Assembly: GCA_024762735.1 (NCBI GenBank)
Contig: JANTGU010000138.1
Coordinates: 1-6,366 of the forward strand
Source: Bacteroidales bacterium
GTDB lineage: Bacteria > Bacteroidota > Bacteroidia > Bacteroidales > F082
DNA length: 6,366 nt
Reading direction: 5' to 3'
This document shows, piece after piece, positions 5,212 through 6,366 of the stretch. Position 1 is the first letter of the stretch, and each line of letters opens with the position of its first letter. Under the pieces are notes generated by a model. The model worked only from the letters and a program-made list of their open reading frames with translations, was not told the DNA's origin and searched no databases. Made by a program: the position numbers and the translations under genes.

Positions 5212-6357
5212 ATGAATAAGCGGTACTTGTTTTTAGTTCTAATTTTCTTTGTGTTCTCAAATGCCTTCACGCAAAGTGTTATCATTAATCATAACTGTAC
5301 GGATTTATCGGTAATTCCGGAAAGCTGGATTGATTCGGCAAAAGTGAAATTAAAGGTCACTTATCAACACACATCTCATGGCAGCCAGTTAGTTAGTGGA
5401 ATGGAAGCAATAAAGGCAACGTATGGAGGTGTGTACAACTACACAAGTTCAGATTACGGCTTGGATTCATCAGTTTTCTTTAATGATTATGGCATGCCTG
5501 GGGCTCCTGATTTGGGTCATAATGGCGACCTGGCCTGGAAAGAGGCTACCATGGAGGTTTTAAATGATCCTGCTTGCAACCGTAATGTGGTGATGTGGTC
5601 GTGGTGCGGTGGTGTTAGCGATAACGACTCGGCTGGAATTTATGCTTATCTAAATGCCATGTCAGATTTAGAATCTACTTATCCCAATGTTAAGTTTGTT
5701 TATATGACAGGTCATCTTGATGGCAGCGGTATGGATGGAAACCTTAATCAAATGAATAACCTGATACGAGATTATTGTGATGATAACAATAAAATTCTAT
5801 TTGATTTTGCCGATATTGAAAGCTACGATCCTGATGCCTTTCAAAATTACATGGTTTGGTGTGCCCTTGACGGGCTAAATTACGATTCAACCTGTAACAA
5901 TCCATGGGATGGCCCTAATTGGGGAGAAGAGTGGGTAAATGCCAACCCTGGTCATGCGTATATTTCCGTTTTAAATAATTGTACTCAGTGTGCTCATAGC
6001 AGCGACCCTGTCGAAGCAAGAATTAATTGTGTTTTAAAGGGTAATAGTCTATGGTGGATGCTGGCAACTCTCGCCGGTTGGGATCAGAATATTATTTCGG
6101 TTGATGAAACAGAGCGCCTCAATACGATTTCAGTTTATCCAAATCCTGCTTCTGACAGGGTTTCTATCACGCTGCCAGGAAAAAACGGAGCTTCTGTAGT
6201 AATATATAATCTTGTTGGTCAAGAGATTGTTAGTCAGCATGCTATGATTGGACAAGCGGATGTATACATTGATTTAAGTGCTCTTCATGCTGGCCTCTAT
6301 TTTTGCGCGATTACAACCGGGGGAAGAACAATTACAAAGAAGTTGGTTGTTAGGTAG
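5212..6357 (+). CDS. secreted protein of unknown function with type IX sorting domain
   Basis: 381 residues. A Sec signal peptide (1 to about 21, MNKRYLFLVLIFFVFSNAFTQ) is followed by a globular region of about 270 residues and a C-terminal type A sorting domain (about 306-381: ISVYPNPASDRVSI, IYNLVGQEI, LHAGLYFCAITTG, ending KKLVVR), which directs export by the type IX system to the cell surface or medium. The globular part has blocks that look conserved: YQHTSHGSQL (51-60), MWSWCGG (128-134), FVYMTGHLDG (162-171), LFDFADIESYDP (196-207), CTQCAHS (257-263), NCVLKG (272-277) and WWMLATLAGW (281-290). I recall similar HTSHGSQ/CAHS proteins of unknown function in other bacteria. The alternation of strand-like blocks with Ser, His and Asp suggests an SGNH-hydrolase-like fold, but this is speculation. 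CTQCAH is not a canonical haem motif because of the extra Ala. The start is fixed by the signal peptide; an ATGATG just upstream runs into a stop. Confidence 0.88.
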   Translation: MNKRYLFLVLIFFVFSNAFTQSVIINHNCTDLSVIPESWIDSAKVKLKVTYQHTSHGSQLVSGMEAIKATYGGVYNYTSSDYGLDSSVFFNDYGMPGAPDLGHNGDLAWKEATMEVLNDPACNRNVVMWSWCGGVSDNDSAGIYAYLNAMSDLESTYPNVKFVYMTGHLDGSGMDGNLNQMNNLIRDYCDDNNKILFDFADIESYDPDAFQNYMVWCALDGLNYDSTCNNPWDGPNWGEEWVNANPGHAYISVLNNCTQCAHSSDPVEARINCVLKGNSLWWMLATLAGWDQNIISVDETERLNTISVYPNPASDRVSITLPGKNGASVVIYNLVGQEIVSQHAMIGQADVYIDLSALHAGLYFCAITTGGRTITKKLVVR

Positions 6358-6366
6358 AGGATTTGT

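Overview
The window looks like chromosomal DNA of a Bacteroidota (Bacteroidetes) species. Four things support this: a secreted protein with a type IX (Por) C-terminal sorting domain, start codons without clear Shine-Dalgarno sequences, two -7-like elements matching TAnnTTTG, and short palindromic intergenic repeats. The exact genus cannot be read from the sequence; a marine or sediment Marinilabiliales-like organism is only a guess.

Layout: 1-475 holds no convincing gene. It contains one good hairpin (177-208) and a 72-codon open frame without an ATG on the minus strand. At 476-607 (minus) there is a short coding remnant with a CPIC zinc-ribbon-like motif, probably the C-terminal tail of a decayed IS91-type transposase. 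Immediately beyond it, 703-1974 (minus) is an intact rarA/mgsA gene, an AAA+ ATPase of replication-fork maintenance. From 2039 to 2425 a gene-free stretch is packed with distinct short palindromes, and two identical 16-nt palindromes lie at 2497-2512 and 2545-2560.

The second half is a divergent pair. On the minus strand, 2625-5036 encodes an 803-residue exported cytochrome with twelve CXXCH haem sites and a C-terminal membrane anchor. On the plus strand, 5212-6357 encodes a secreted 381-residue protein of unknown function, with HTSHGSQ and CxxCAHS motifs and a type IX sorting domain. They share a 175-bp intergenic region with a promoter-like element facing each way.

How the genes work together: rarA is housekeeping and unrelated to the rest. 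The cytochrome should sit on the periplasmic face of the inner membrane and move electrons, but no partner oxidoreductase or quinone module is visible, so its pathway is open. The secreted protein would cross the inner membrane by Sec and the outer membrane by the type IX system. Any link to the cytochrome rests only on their divergent arrangement. The most interesting elements are the unassigned dodecahaem cytochrome, the secreted motif family beside it, and the palindrome mosaic.
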